Source of the DNA: JAFNGF01 sp964567045
Lineage (GTDB): Bacteria; Planctomycetota; Phycisphaerae; Sedimentisphaerales; Anaerobacaceae
Reading direction: 5' to 3'
DNA: 64,000 bases
NCBI GenBank assembly: GCA_964567045.1
Contig: CAZMLE010000001.1
Coordinates: forward strand, 1-64,000
The translations under genes were made by a program, and so were the position numbers. Positions 8,522-16,867 of the stretch are shown here, one piece after another (the stretch's first letter is position 1; every line of letters begins with the position of its first letter). Below the pieces are notes generated by a model. That model had not been told where the DNA came from. It ran no database searches and saw only the letters and a program-made list of their open reading frames with translations.

Positions 8522-9745
8522 TTATGAATCCGGCTGTTCTTCTGACTCCGGCTGCGTCTCTGCTTCTTCGGGCTTGGATTCAGGTGTGCTCGGCTCGGTT
8601 TTAGTTTCCTCTGGATAGGTGTAGACATCCTCCAGGGCGGTATTGTCAACTTTGTTACGCATCAGCGCGTAAATCACAGTATTGGCTGAAAAATAGAAGC
8701 TCACTAAAAAGGAGATAACTAATCCGACCGTGACCAGCACGAATATGTGTACCAAGACAGCCGCGACTGACTCCGTCCATTTGCTTGCTTCGGAGGCCGA
8801 GTAGCTCAAGAGGTTAGCGAAGCTTGGCTGCGGCCAGATAGTTTCAAGCTTGCTGTTGTCACCCAGAACGCCCAGTTGGAGAGTTCGGTGAGAGACCCAC
8901 AGCAGCAGGAACGCGAAAAACCTTACAAACACGTAACAAATTGCCCCGTAGATCGCAGCCAGAGCGGTGTAGAAGCCCATTCGCCATGGTTTTGCGTATA
9001 TGTAGCTGAAAGAGCGGCTTATGGCGTCGAAGCAGTCTGCATCGTCATATCCCACCGCAGGGAACATCAGATTGAACCCGGCTACTGCTCCTATTAAGAC
9101 CACCGTTATCAGCCCGCCCGCGAGCAAGGTCAGCGGCATACAAATGCCCACCAGTAGCTCGCCGACCCATGGGATGTTGCCTATCAGACCCAAGACAAAG
9201 ATGAATAGACCTATGAAAACAATGATGCCCAAGGGCGTTAAAGGAGCGGCGAAGAGACTGACGAACCTTTTTGTGCTGAAGCTCAGGGCCTCACCCAGGC
9301 CCGGTTTCTCGCCGCGCGCGAATTGCAGGGCAGCGATTCGGCAGATGGCTCCGCCGGCAATCGAGGCCACAACAAGGGCGATCACAATAAAGACGATACT
9401 GTAGACATAATGCTCTATTATGGTCTGTCCAATTGCCTCGAAGAACTCAGCGATGTTTGTAGTCACACCTGGGATGTCAAGCAGCAGCAGTGAGTACACT
9501 GCGCCATGAAACCGCGTGGCAAGTGAATCCCACAGGGTGGAGAATATGCCCGCTTCGGATTGTGCATCTGATGTGGCAATGACTACGTAGTCCATGATCC
9601 AGCCAGCTATGCACAGAGCGGCCACCGCCAAAAGGGCAATTATCAATTTGCTTGGCTGAATGGCCATGCGGAAAGTCTGGAATATTTTCGTAAACAGAAG
9701 ATTGTCAAGTGACTGCGGCGCTTCTTTTTCTTTTTCACTGGCCAT
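8522..9745 (-). CDS. Polytopic membrane protein of unknown function
   Basis: About 407 residues with six or seven hydrophobic helices (first near LIIALLAVAALCIAGWIMDY) and an acidic, Pro/Glu-rich cytoplasmic-looking tail of about 40 residues. The ATG at 9745 (MASEKEKEAPQ) was preferred because a GGAAG ribosome binding site lies 5-6 nt upstream; the upstream extension has no support. It resembles uncharacterised planctomycete integral membrane proteins rather than a known transporter family. No catalytic motif was seen. Confidence 0.75.
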   Translation of the reverse strand: MASEKEKEAPQSLDNLLFTKIFQTFRMAIQPSKLIIALLAVAALCIAGWIMDYVVIATSDAQSEAGIFSTLWDSLATRFHGAVYSLLLLDIPGVTTNIAEFFEAIGQTIIEHYVYSIVFIVIALVVASIAGGAICRIAALQFARGEKPGLGEALSFSTKRFVSLFAAPLTPLGIIVFIGLFIFVLGLIGNIPWVGELLVGICMPLTLLAGGLITVVLIGAVAGFNLMFPAVGYDDADCFDAISRSFSYIYAKPWRMGFYTALAAIYGAICYVFVRFFAFLLLWVSHRTLQLGVLGDNSKLETIWPQPSFANLLSYSASEASKWTESVAAVLVHIFVLVTVGLVISFLVSFYFSANTVIYALMRNKVDNTALEDVYTYPEETKTEPSTPESKPEEAETQPESEEQPDS

Positions 9746-9869
9746 TTTGCTTCCTTTCAAAAGGGTTATAGTTACCATTGCCTCTGCAAGAAACGGGTGC
9801 AAACATATATAGCTCATTTACGGCGGGTTTCAACAAATTTTGCCACATTTTGCTTGCGAATTCCTGTAT

Positions 9870-10088
9870 TTATTGCCTGCCCGAAGGGCGGTCGGGACAA
9901 ATAGCTGGTGGCTCGCTGGGCTGCTGTAACTGCGGCTGGGAGACTATCTTGTATTCACCATCCAGCCAGGCACCCAGGTCAACGAGTTTGCATCGCCGGC
10001 AGCAGAAGGGCAAGAATATGGCCCTGTCGGATTGTTTTCGGGGCGATGCTCTAATGATCTTGTGACAGACTGGGCATCTGCGCATCAT
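9870..10088 (-). CDS. yacG: DNA gyrase inhibitor YacG family zinc-binding protein
   Basis: A small zinc-ribbon protein. CPVCHK and the FCCRRCKLVDLGAWLDGEYKI segment give the four zinc cysteines (CxxC and CxxxC) and the DLGxW hallmark of YacG, which in Escherichia coli binds GyrB and blocks DNA binding. The 72-residue length is typical. The last residues (CPDRPSGRQ) come from a small palindrome gcccgaagggc at 9879-9889, so the tail may be element-derived. The start may be either of two consecutive Met codons. Confidence 0.9.
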   Translation of the reverse strand: MMRRCPVCHKIIRASPRKQSDRAIFLPFCCRRCKLVDLGAWLDGEYKIVSQPQLQQPSEPPAICPDRPSGRQ

Positions 10089-10213
10089 GCTAAGATACTG
10101 GCCTATCGTTCTATGTGTTAAATTAGACGCGTTTTCTCTTGCCGGGCCTGACTCTCGATAGATGCCTCTCCTGCCTTAGCTTTGCTCCCAGGGTGCTGCG
10201 GGCTTGGCACTGG

Positions 10214-10666
10214 TTATTCCTGCTTGCTTGCCGCGCCTTTTTCCAACATTCGGGCATAGTCAACGCAATATCGCGCCCAGGGCTGAGCTTTAAGTCGGGC
10301 TTTCGGTATTGGTTTGCCCGTGCCTTCACAAATGCCGTAAGCTCCCTCTTCTATACGCTGCAGTGCATCGTCGATTTCCTGCAGCAGTTTTCTTTCGCTG
10401 TCCATTAAACCCAGCACGAACTCTTGCTCATAGTTGTCGCTTCCGAGGTCTGCCATGTGGATAGGCATACTTGAAAGGTCTCCGCTTGCATCCAGCCGGG
10501 ATTTCTTAAGAGTCTCTTCCTCGATCTCGCTAACATTTCGCAGAATCTCTCGGCGTTTTTCCAGCAGCATCTGCTTGAAATGCTTAACATCGGCCGCACT
10601 CAAATGACTTTTCCTCGGCTTGGCCTGACCGTTTTTAGCTGGAGCTTTTTTTCGTTTCTCGACCAC
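10214..10666 (-). CDS. TraR/DksA-family protein with degenerate zinc finger
   Basis: A DksA-like regulator expected to bind in the RNA polymerase secondary channel. A Lys-rich N-terminal stretch is followed by the coiled-coil (LLEKRREILRNVSEIEEETL, DSERKLLQEIDDALQRIEEG) and a C-terminal globular domain YGICEGTGKPIPKARL...YC. The usual CxxC pairs are reduced to single cysteines (CEGT and YCVD), so zinc binding is doubtful. The start is set at GTG 10666, with GAGAAAGG upstream; a TTG at 10711 is possible but would begin about 5 nt after the predicted transcription start. Confidence 0.85.
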   Translation of the reverse strand: MVEKRKKAPAKNGQAKPRKSHLSAADVKHFKQMLLEKRREILRNVSEIEEETLKKSRLDASGDLSSMPIHMADLGSDNYEQEFVLGLMDSERKLLQEIDDALQRIEEGAYGICEGTGKPIPKARLKAQPWARYCVDYARMLEKGAASKQE

Positions 10667-10722
10667 TTCCGATACGCCTTTCTCATTGCCAAACGACCGC
10701 TGGCAGCTCAACGCAAACCCAT

Positions 10723-10751
10723 ATTATACACACTGCGAGATTTTTTGTACA
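10723..10751 (-). promoter_or_regulatory. Sigma-70-type promoter of the DksA-like gene
   Basis: On the minus strand, -35 TGTACA (10746-10751, four of six matches), a 17-bp spacer and a perfect -10 TATAAT (10723-10728). Transcription would begin near 10716, which argues for the GTG start at 10666. Confidence 0.5.
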
Positions 10752-10891
10752 GAGGTTGTCTTATCCAAATTCGCTATATGTAAGAATAAGTGCCGGCGCT
10801 TAACCAGAATAGGTTAGTTACAGTGGTAAGTCTTTGAAAATAAAGCGCTTACGTAGGCAGGCTTGCATGGTTAGTACCGATAATAGCGGCC

Positions 10892-11746
10892 TTATGAGAT
10901 GCTGGCTTGCCCACTGTCTTTTGCAAATCTGCCCAGGGGAATGAAAAAATTTTCCTTGCCCACTTTACCGGCAAAGACTCTAACGCCGAAGACTTTTTCA
11001 ATTTGCTCCGGCGAGAAGATGTCCTTGGCTTTGCCGATGAGGTAGCTGGGAGGATTTTGGGCGCCATTTTTTGGGCCTTGCACAGCCGGTTTCCTGCCTG
11101 TCAGAAGCAGGATTTCGTCACAATATTGGGCTGCCAGGTTGATATCGTGCGTTATAGCTACGATTGTTTTGCCTTTTTCGAGTTGAGCGGCTTTGAGCAA
11201 ATCATATATGTGGACTTGATGTTTTAAGTCGAGAAAGCTGGTCGGCTCGTCCAAAAGCATGATAGCGGTATTCTGGGCAAGGGCCCTGGCGATGAAAACT
11301 CGCTGTCGCTCGCCTCCGCTGAGGTTTTTCAGTGGTCGCATGGAAAACTGGGCTGTGTCGGTCGCTTCAAGTGCTTGGTTGACCGCTTCTCTATCCATTT
11401 TCCCATCAAATCCAAATGTGCCCAAATATGGCGTCCTCGCCATCGAGACGACCTCTGCGACCGTAAAGTCAAACACGGGCACAAATTCCTGGCGCACAAC
11501 GGCAATTTTTTGCGCAAGTTTTCTTACGGAATACGATTCTATACGGGCTGTGTCTATCATTATGGAGCCGGCCTCGGGCCTGAGCAGTCCGCAGAGCAGA
11601 TTCAGCAGGGTGGTTTTGCCTGCCCCGTTTGGGCCTGCTACGGATAAGAATGTTCCCGCCTTGACACCAAAGCTGACGTCTTGTAAAATCCTGCTCTGGG
11701 GGACATAGCCGAAACTCACATTCTTGACTTCTATGATGCTGCTCAT
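10892..11746 (-). CDS. ABC importer ATP-binding subunit (cobalamin/heme/siderophore class)
   Basis: FecE/BtuD-type ATPase energising the adjacent permease. The Walker A is GPNGAGKTT near residue 40, with the Q-loop VVRQEF, signature LSGGERQR, Walker B IMLLDEPTSFLDL and H-loop ITHD. The start at ATG 11746 (MSSIIEV) overlaps the end of the permease gene by 4 nt; an upstream ATG at 11755 is possible. The tail of about 50 residues after the H-loop is longer than minimal. With the next two genes it forms a complete importer for a corrinoid, heme or ferric chelate. No riboswitch was found to decide among these. Confidence 0.93.
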   Translation of the reverse strand: MSSIIEVKNVSFGYVPQSRILQDVSFGVKAGTFLSVAGPNGAGKTTLLNLLCGLLRPEAGSIMIDTARIESYSVRKLAQKIAVVRQEFVPVFDFTVAEVVSMARTPYLGTFGFDGKMDREAVNQALEATDTAQFSMRPLKNLSGGERQRVFIARALAQNTAIMLLDEPTSFLDLKHQVHIYDLLKAAQLEKGKTIVAITHDINLAAQYCDEILLLTGRKPAVQGPKNGAQNPPSYLIGKAKDIFSPEQIEKVFGVRVFAGKVGKENFFIPLGRFAKDSGQASIS

Positions 11747-12795
11747 TTTAACCAACTGATTTTTCTACTATGTCTGGCCAGTAAAACCAGGAAGAACGGC
11801 CCGCCGGCGATGGCCGTAATCACGCCGACAGGTAATTGGGCAGGGGCAACAATTATTCGTGCAAGCGTGTCGGCGGCAACAAGAAATGCACCGCCGATTA
11901 TCGCGCTAATAGGCAGCAATTGCCGGTGGTCAGGTCCGCATACCAGGCGAACTCCATGAGGAACGACCAGACCCACAAACCCGACCAGGCCGCTGAGGCT
12001 TACAGCGATAGCAGTTATAAAGGCTGCAAGGGCAAAGGCAACTATTTGGGTTTTTGCCGTGTCCACGCCGAGGCCCTTAGCCTCCTGTTCTCCGAGGCTC
12101 ACAATATTCAGCCGGTGAGAAACGCTAAATAGGCCAACAGTGCCTGCCAGGATACAGCCTGCGCTAACGCCCAGTACGGATAGACCCCTTTCTGTTATAT
12201 TGCCCATCAGCCAAAATATGGTCCAATATACTTGGTCACTTCTGGCTATGGATGTAAGAAACATAATAACCGCTGATAAGAAGGCATTTATTACCACGCC
12301 GGCCAGCAGCAGATTTGTTATTTGAGACTTTCCGGCAGCACGTCCGATGAGCCAGACGAGCCAGACGGTGATAATCGCTCCCGCGAATGCGAAGGCTGCT
12401 ATGGGTGACCCGCCCCAGAAGGTCCAGGTTGCACCGGATAAAACCGCGGTAATCGCCCCCAATCCTGCGCCGCTGGATATTCCAAGGATATAGGGGTCTG
12501 CCAGCGGATTTCGTAGAATTGCCTGCAGGACCACTCCCGAACAGGCTAAAGCTGCTCCCACCAAAGCAGCCAGAACCACTCGCGGCAGTCTGATGCCGAC
12601 CAGGATTTCATAGTCGATGTTTTCGCCCGGCGACTTGCCGGGACCGGCGAAAACTTTTTCTAATGAAATCTTTCGTGGTCCCTCCGGCGGGCGTATTTTC
12701 CCCGTCAAAGTGCATAATGCCATTACCGCCGCCAGCGCCGCCAAGCAGAGCGAAACTCTGATTGCCAGACTTCTTGCGGTCAGAACTTGAGCCAT
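11743..12795 (-). CDS. FecCD/BtuC-family ABC transporter permease
   Basis: Integral membrane subunit with about ten helices. The FecCD-family segments are present: GIRLPRVVLAALVGAALACSGVVLQAILRNPLADP split across the N-terminal half, and GLVGFVGLVVPHGVRL followed by GADTLAR-like VAADTLARII in the C-terminal half. At 350 residues it is full length. It lies between the ATPase (4-nt overlap) and the binding protein (4-nt gap), which indicates a single operon. Confidence 0.94.
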   Translation of the reverse strand: MAQVLTARSLAIRVSLCLAALAAVMALCTLTGKIRPPEGPRKISLEKVFAGPGKSPGENIDYEILVGIRLPRVVLAALVGAALACSGVVLQAILRNPLADPYILGISSGAGLGAITAVLSGATWTFWGGSPIAAFAFAGAIITVWLVWLIGRAAGKSQITNLLLAGVVINAFLSAVIMFLTSIARSDQVYWTIFWLMGNITERGLSVLGVSAGCILAGTVGLFSVSHRLNIVSLGEQEAKGLGVDTAKTQIVAFALAAFITAIAVSLSGLVGFVGLVVPHGVRLVCGPDHRQLLPISAIIGGAFLVAADTLARIIVAPAQLPVGVITAIAGGPFFLVLLARHSRKISWLK

Positions 12796-12799
12796 TGGT

Positions 12800-13723
12800 T
12801 CACCTGATTCCTAACGCAGTTTCTTGCTGGTGCTCATCGAGCTCCGGATGCAAACAGCGGACAACCAGCTCCAGTCCCTGGCATAATCTTGGGCCTAATC
12901 TCAACGTGGTATCCGGATCAATAACATAAATTCTGTTATTCTTGACAGCAGGCAATTCGCGCCGTTTGCTCCAGAACATTTCAGCCGCTTGCTGTTCCGC
13001 GTGGATATTGTCTGTGGTCATTGCAGACTGGATTATAATATCTGCAGCGGAGGCCAGAAGTTCTTCAGTACTTAGAGGCGGATATTGTTGAATAGTAGGC
13101 CCGATAGCATTTTCTCCACCGACCAGCTCTAATAACTCGTTTAAGAACGTCTTTCTGCCTGCCACGCGTAAAGGTTCAGTCTGTACTACCCATAGGACTT
13201 TGACTTTATTCGTTCCGGCAAGTTTCGATCTCAGATTGTCCAGCCGATTGGTGATGTCTTCAACCAGTTTGTCGGCACGGTTTTGGGCACCGGTGGCGGC
13301 GCCAACAGCTTTGATTCCGGCCAGAAGTTCTTCAATAGTCTCGATTCTCAGGGTCAAAACCTTGTAGCCTAGGCGCTTCAAGGCTTCCGCCACCGTTTTT
13401 TGCTGCTCAAACCACTCCGTAATCACTAAATCGGGCCTGGACGCAATAATGGCTTCGGTATTGGGCTGCCAGAATGTCCCCACCTTATTCTTGTTGGCTG
13501 TCTCGGGCGGGTAATCGCTGTCGCTGGAAACAGCAACGATTTTTTCTCCGAGGCCCAGCGCAAAGAGAATTTCAGTAAGGTTTGGCGCAAGCGAAACGAT
13601 CCGGTCAGGCCCAGTTGGCAAGCCAGTAGTGGCCGCATCCTGGTCTGGAAGCATTTTAACTATAAGAAATCCTGCGCCGGCCAGGCATAAGATTGTCAGT
13701 AATAGCCACCACAACTTCCTCAT
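12800..13723 (-). CDS. Periplasmic corrinoid/iron-chelate binding protein (BtuF/FecB-like)
   Basis: Substrate-binding component with an N-terminal membrane anchor or signal (LLLTILCLAGAGFLIV) and no lipobox. The typical TroA-fold start is RIVSLAPNLTEILFALGLGEKIVAVSSDSDYP, and the SRPDLVI segment and long interdomain helix follow. It delivers substrate to the permease encoded downstream. It begins immediately after the mutL stop codon, so it is probably cotranscribed with mutL. Exact ligand unknown; the BtuF-like SDYPPE segment favours a corrinoid. Confidence 0.9.
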   Translation of the reverse strand: MRKLWWLLLTILCLAGAGFLIVKMLPDQDAATTGLPTGPDRIVSLAPNLTEILFALGLGEKIVAVSSDSDYPPETANKNKVGTFWQPNTEAIIASRPDLVITEWFEQQKTVAEALKRLGYKVLTLRIETIEELLAGIKAVGAATGAQNRADKLVEDITNRLDNLRSKLAGTNKVKVLWVVQTEPLRVAGRKTFLNELLELVGGENAIGPTIQQYPPLSTEELLASAADIIIQSAMTTDNIHAEQQAAEMFWSKRRELPAVKNNRIYVIDPDTTLRLGPRLCQGLELVVRCLHPELDEHQQETALGIR

Positions 13724-15544
13724 TTAGGTCCTCTTAAACTGTTTTTCCAGTTCGCTTATCGAGAATTTTATTGTGGTGGGTCTGCCGTGGGGGCACCGAC
13801 CTGCAGATTCTGTGCGCTGCCTATCCGCAAGCAATTGTACTATTTCGCTGTTGCTTAGCTTTTGCCCTGCCTTGATCGCCGCCTTGCACGCAGCCATGTT
13901 TAGAACTTCATCGAGCAGTCTTTCCGGGTCAAGCTCGCCGGCCTTATCGGTTAGCAGGTCTGTCAAATCCTGGACAAAGTCTATGGGTGCCGCCCGTGCC
14001 AGCAGGGTGGGAAATGCCTGAATGGCCATAGTCTTGGGACCAAAGGGCACAAGTTCTATTCCCAATAGTTCGATGAGCTTGGCGTTGGTTCGCAGCGCAT
14101 CCGCTTGGGTATCACTTATCTCAAAGCTTTCCGGTATTAGCAATCGCTGAGACTCGAGTTTGCCGGCAGATACTCGCCTGGAGAGGTCCTCATAAAGTAG
14201 CCGCTCATGCAGTGCATGCTGGTCAACAACGACAAATCCATCATCTGTCTGCTCGATAATGAAGCTGTCGTGTATCTGCAGGAATTTGGCTTCTGGGGCA
14301 GTGATTTGCTGCTGCGGGTGGTGCGCCGCCTGCTCTTCGGCTCTCTGTCGGGCGTCAAAAGGTGGCCTGCTGAACTGCCTTGCCGGTGCAGGGCTGAATT
14401 GCTGCTGCGTTTGAATGGGTCTGTGCTTCTTGAAGAATTCAGCCATCGCGTCAGCAATCTTCTGGCTTCTGGCGGTGCCCTCGTGGACACCCACTGGTTG
14501 TCCGGCTACTGATTCTGTCCCGGCTGTCGCTGGCAGTTTTGCAGGCGTTTGAAGGTCTGTGCCTAAGAGCTTCTCCCGCAGACAGCCCAGTATCTGAGAA
14601 TGGATGAGATTGGCGTTGTAAAAACGCACCTCAATTTTGGTGGGATGCACGTTCACGTCATAGTCTTCGTAGGGCATCTGAAGGAATAGGAAGACAACAG
14701 GGAATCTGTCTGACTCTAAGCTGCCGCGGTATGCTTCTTTGACGGCGTGCGAGATGAATTTGTCGCGGATGAATCGGCCATTTAGAAACACATACTGGAA
14801 TGCGCTGCTTGTTCTTGAAGCGCCGGGCGTACCCAATAGGGCAAAAATGTGCATCTGTTTTTCATCGCTTTCGGCTTCAACCAGATTTTCGGAAATCTCC
14901 GATGAAAATAGCTCAGCTATTCGCTGACGGATGCTTTCGCTGCCCGACAACCGATAAAGCTCTCTGCCATTGTGTATCAGTATTACATCGAGTCCACTAT
15001 TGGCCAGTGCAACGCGGGTGAATTGCTCAGTAATGTGGCCCATTTCGGTGTTGGCGGTTCGCAGGAACTTGCGCCTGGCAGGCAATCTGTAAAAGAGGTC
15101 TCTTACCTGGATTGTTGTGCCATAATCGGCGCTGCATGGAACGACACTGCCTTTATTTCCACAATCAATCTCAACACAATTTGCTCCGGCTGAATCCTTT
15201 CTTCGGCTTAGCGCTTTAACTTGTGCAACCGAGGCGATACTGGCCAGTGCTTCGCCTCTGAATCCGAGCGTCGATATAGCCCGGAGGTCTTCGGTCGTTT
15301 TGATCTTGCTTGTGGTGTGCGGCTCAAATGCACAGGCGAGGTCCTCAGCATCCATTCCGCTGCCATCATCGCCGACCGATATTAGTTTTCGGCCACCATC
15401 TTCGATGGACACAATTATTCTTGTTGCCCCGGCATCGATGCTGTTTTCCATCAATTCCTTGACCACGCTGGCAGGCCGTTCGATTACCTCACCAGCCGCA
15501 ATCATATTCATCATATTCTGGTCAAGAACTTTTATCTGTCCCAT
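13724..15544 (-). CDS. mutL: DNA mismatch repair protein MutL (endonuclease type)
   Basis: GHKL ATPase of mismatch repair. It has the N-terminal motifs ELMENSIDAGAT, GDDGSGM and TLGFRGEALASI. The C-terminal domain carries DQHALHERLLYE, which fits the endonuclease motif DQHA(x)2E(x)4E, and the CPHGRP motif near the end. This is therefore a nicking MutL as used in organisms without Dam/MutH. ATG 15544 (MGQIKVLDQ) was chosen because MutL proteins begin at this point; a GTG 54 nt upstream is less likely. It heads the operon containing the ABC importer. Confidence 0.95.
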   Translation of the reverse strand: MGQIKVLDQNMMNMIAAGEVIERPASVVKELMENSIDAGATRIIVSIEDGGRKLISVGDDGSGMDAEDLACAFEPHTTSKIKTTEDLRAISTLGFRGEALASIASVAQVKALSRRKDSAGANCVEIDCGNKGSVVPCSADYGTTIQVRDLFYRLPARRKFLRTANTEMGHITEQFTRVALANSGLDVILIHNGRELYRLSGSESIRQRIAELFSSEISENLVEAESDEKQMHIFALLGTPGASRTSSAFQYVFLNGRFIRDKFISHAVKEAYRGSLESDRFPVVFLFLQMPYEDYDVNVHPTKIEVRFYNANLIHSQILGCLREKLLGTDLQTPAKLPATAGTESVAGQPVGVHEGTARSQKIADAMAEFFKKHRPIQTQQQFSPAPARQFSRPPFDARQRAEEQAAHHPQQQITAPEAKFLQIHDSFIIEQTDDGFVVVDQHALHERLLYEDLSRRVSAGKLESQRLLIPESFEISDTQADALRTNAKLIELLGIELVPFGPKTMAIQAFPTLLARAAPIDFVQDLTDLLTDKAGELDPERLLDEVLNMAACKAAIKAGQKLSNSEIVQLLADRQRTESAGRCPHGRPTTIKFSISELEKQFKRT

Positions 15545-15603
15545 AGTTGTCTTATTGTATTCATTTCTTACGGGAATTCCAGTATTTCGTTGAGACACGG
15601 AGT

Positions 15604-15689
15604 TACACAGACCTGTCCTGAGCAGAGCCGAAGGATTAACACTGGTTTATTAACAACAAGATAAAACTTGGTGCCTTATTATAGAGACA
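15604..15689. other. Intergenic stretch with a CCTGAGC/GCCGAAGG repeat
   Basis: Contains cctgtcctgag...gccgaagga (15612-15634), similar in kind to the repeat inserted near the start of valS (23158-23241). No gene or promoter is evident. Confidence 0.4.
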
Positions 15690-16027
15690 AGCAAGGAGGC
15701 GACAGGAGGGGATATTCAAGATGTTAAAAGACAGTTGAATGGAGTTTTCATTGAAGCCGTAAACGATGGCAATCTTCCGGCCGTGCAAGCATTGCTTGAT
15801 GCTGGCGCGGATGTTAATTCTTAGAGTATCGCTTTGGCGAAAGAACGGCTCTGATAATTGCAACGGACAAAGGTCATGTGGAGGTCGTCAAGCTCCTGCT
15901 GGAAAATGGCGCTGATGTAAATGCTAAGGATACCAATGGTAGAACGACCTTAGGGGCGGCAAGAAGAAACAGCCATGAAGACATTGTGCAACTTCTCGAA
16001 AAAGAAAAAGCCGGCGCAAAGGAATAG
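15690..16027 (+). pseudogene. Ankyrin-repeat protein remnant with stop and frameshift
   Basis: In one frame, ETSKEAT...AVQALLDAGADVNS ends at TAG 15822-15824. The repeat pattern resumes in the next frame from about 15842 (RTALIIATDKGHVEVV, then LLLENGADVNAKD) and ends at TAG 16025-16027. The two halves together give about two and a half ankyrin repeats resembling the intact lipoprotein at 60901-61269. The lesion, and the closeness of the REP/RAYT unit, suggest decay after element activity. No start codon or signal peptide could be assigned. Confidence 0.75.
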
Positions 16028-16063
16028 ATTGTTGTGGCAAAAAATATTCCTGTTAAGGCAGGA

Positions 16064-16853
16064 GCAGGGTTTGAAAAACATAATTGGAAAAGATGACCCC
16101 GTCATAGTGATGGCGGAAAACAAAACAAAGACCCTGCCATAGTGATGGCAGAAATGAAATATAAACTCCACCATAATTATAACCCTGCCATAGTGATGGC
16201 GGAAAAGGAGACCCCGCCATGTGATGGCGGGGCTAACCAACGTCAAAGAATTGAAAAAAGGTTGTGGACAAAATAAATTGCGGATATTATCAAAAAATGA
16301 TGAAAAGAATAATTGGTTATATGATTACCTGGACTACTTACGGAAGCTGGCTGCAGGGGGAGAAAAAAGGATATGTAAAAAATGGTAAAATCCTTGCGCA
16401 AAGCGATAAATTAAAATCGGCAAATCAAAGGCAACAAAAATATCCGAAGGTCAAACTTAATTCAGAACAAAAACAAATTGTCCAAAATTCAATTATCGAA
16501 GAAGCCCAGAGAATAAATCACAAAATACTTGCGATAGCAGTTTGCTCAAACCATGTGCATATAGTCGCTGTAGTTTCCGAAGAATCAATCGAACAGGCTG
16601 TTCATCGATATAAATATTCAGCAACTTTGGCACTGCGTAAATTCGCAAGTCAAGGCAAAATATGGTCAACGGGATTTGATAAGAGATTCTGTTTCACGGA
16701 TAAAGAAATTGAAAACAAAGTCAGATATGTGCGAAGTCATAATAATGGTTAGCCCTGCGACCACGTCGCAGGGTTTCAAACCTAATCGGAAAAGATGACC
16801 CCGCCACGCGGTGGCGGGAGTTATAACCCCGCCATGTGATGGCGGGGCTAACC
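16064..16853. mobile_element. REP/RAYT unit: RAYT gene flanked by REP hairpins and longer direct repeats
   Basis: Left side: three degenerate hairpins (16097-16116, 16132-16151, 16183-16202) and a perfect one (16212-16232) followed by CTAACC (16233-16238). Right side: GGTTAG (16747-16752), whose TAG is the transposase stop, and a hairpin (16753-16773). A further hairpin at 16799-16818 and another hairpin-CTAACC at 16827-16853 follow. An imperfect direct repeat (gcagggttt...ggaaaagatgacccc) occurs at 16064-16100 and 16768-16802, bracketing the gene. REPINs elsewhere look like this unit with the gene removed. Confidence 0.88.
16264..16752 (+). CDS. REP-associated tyrosine transposase (RAYT, Y1/IS200-like HUH family)
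   Basis: A 162-residue single-strand transposase of the Y1_Tnp superfamily. The HUH metal motif is SNHVHI (His97, His99) and the candidate nucleophile is Tyr155 in KVRYVRSHN. The N-terminal ITWTTYGSWLQG is typical of the family. Codon use is notably AT-rich compared with neighbours, consistent with recent acquisition. The GTG at 16264 or the Met codons at residues 12-13 (MMKRIIGYMI) may be the start. Its stop codon is the TAG of the right-hand GGTTAG repeat. It is presumed to mobilise the GGTTAG REP family seen across the window. Confidence 0.9.
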   Translation: MDKINCGYYQKMMKRIIGYMITWTTYGSWLQGEKKGYVKNGKILAQSDKLKSANQRQQKYPKVKLNSEQKQIVQNSIIEEAQRINHKILAIAVCSNHVHIVAVVSEESIEQAVHRYKYSATLALRKFASQGKIWSTGFDKRFCFTDKEIENKVRYVRSHNNG

Positions 16854-16867
16854 ATCAATTTTATATG

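Noticed and set aside
10667..10711. TTG start for the DksA-like protein
   Set aside because: It would begin about 5 nt after the predicted transcription start; the GTG at 10666 has a purine-rich site upstream.
7841..13373. Avoidance of CCWWGG as evidence for CfrBI specificity
   Set aside because: Sites are present (CCTTGG 7841, CCATGG 8984, CCTAGG 13368), so avoidance cannot be claimed from this window; a methylated host would in any case tolerate them.
10892..13723. Cobalamin riboswitch expected for a BtuFCD-like importer
   Set aside because: The importer genes follow mutL directly with no leader; no riboswitch-like conserved boxes were seen upstream of mutL.
16095..16240. Regularly spaced repeats resembling a tiny CRISPR array
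   Set aside because: The units are palindromic REP hairpins with irregular spacing and degenerate copies, no cas genes are near, and the same hairpins occur singly elsewhere in the window.
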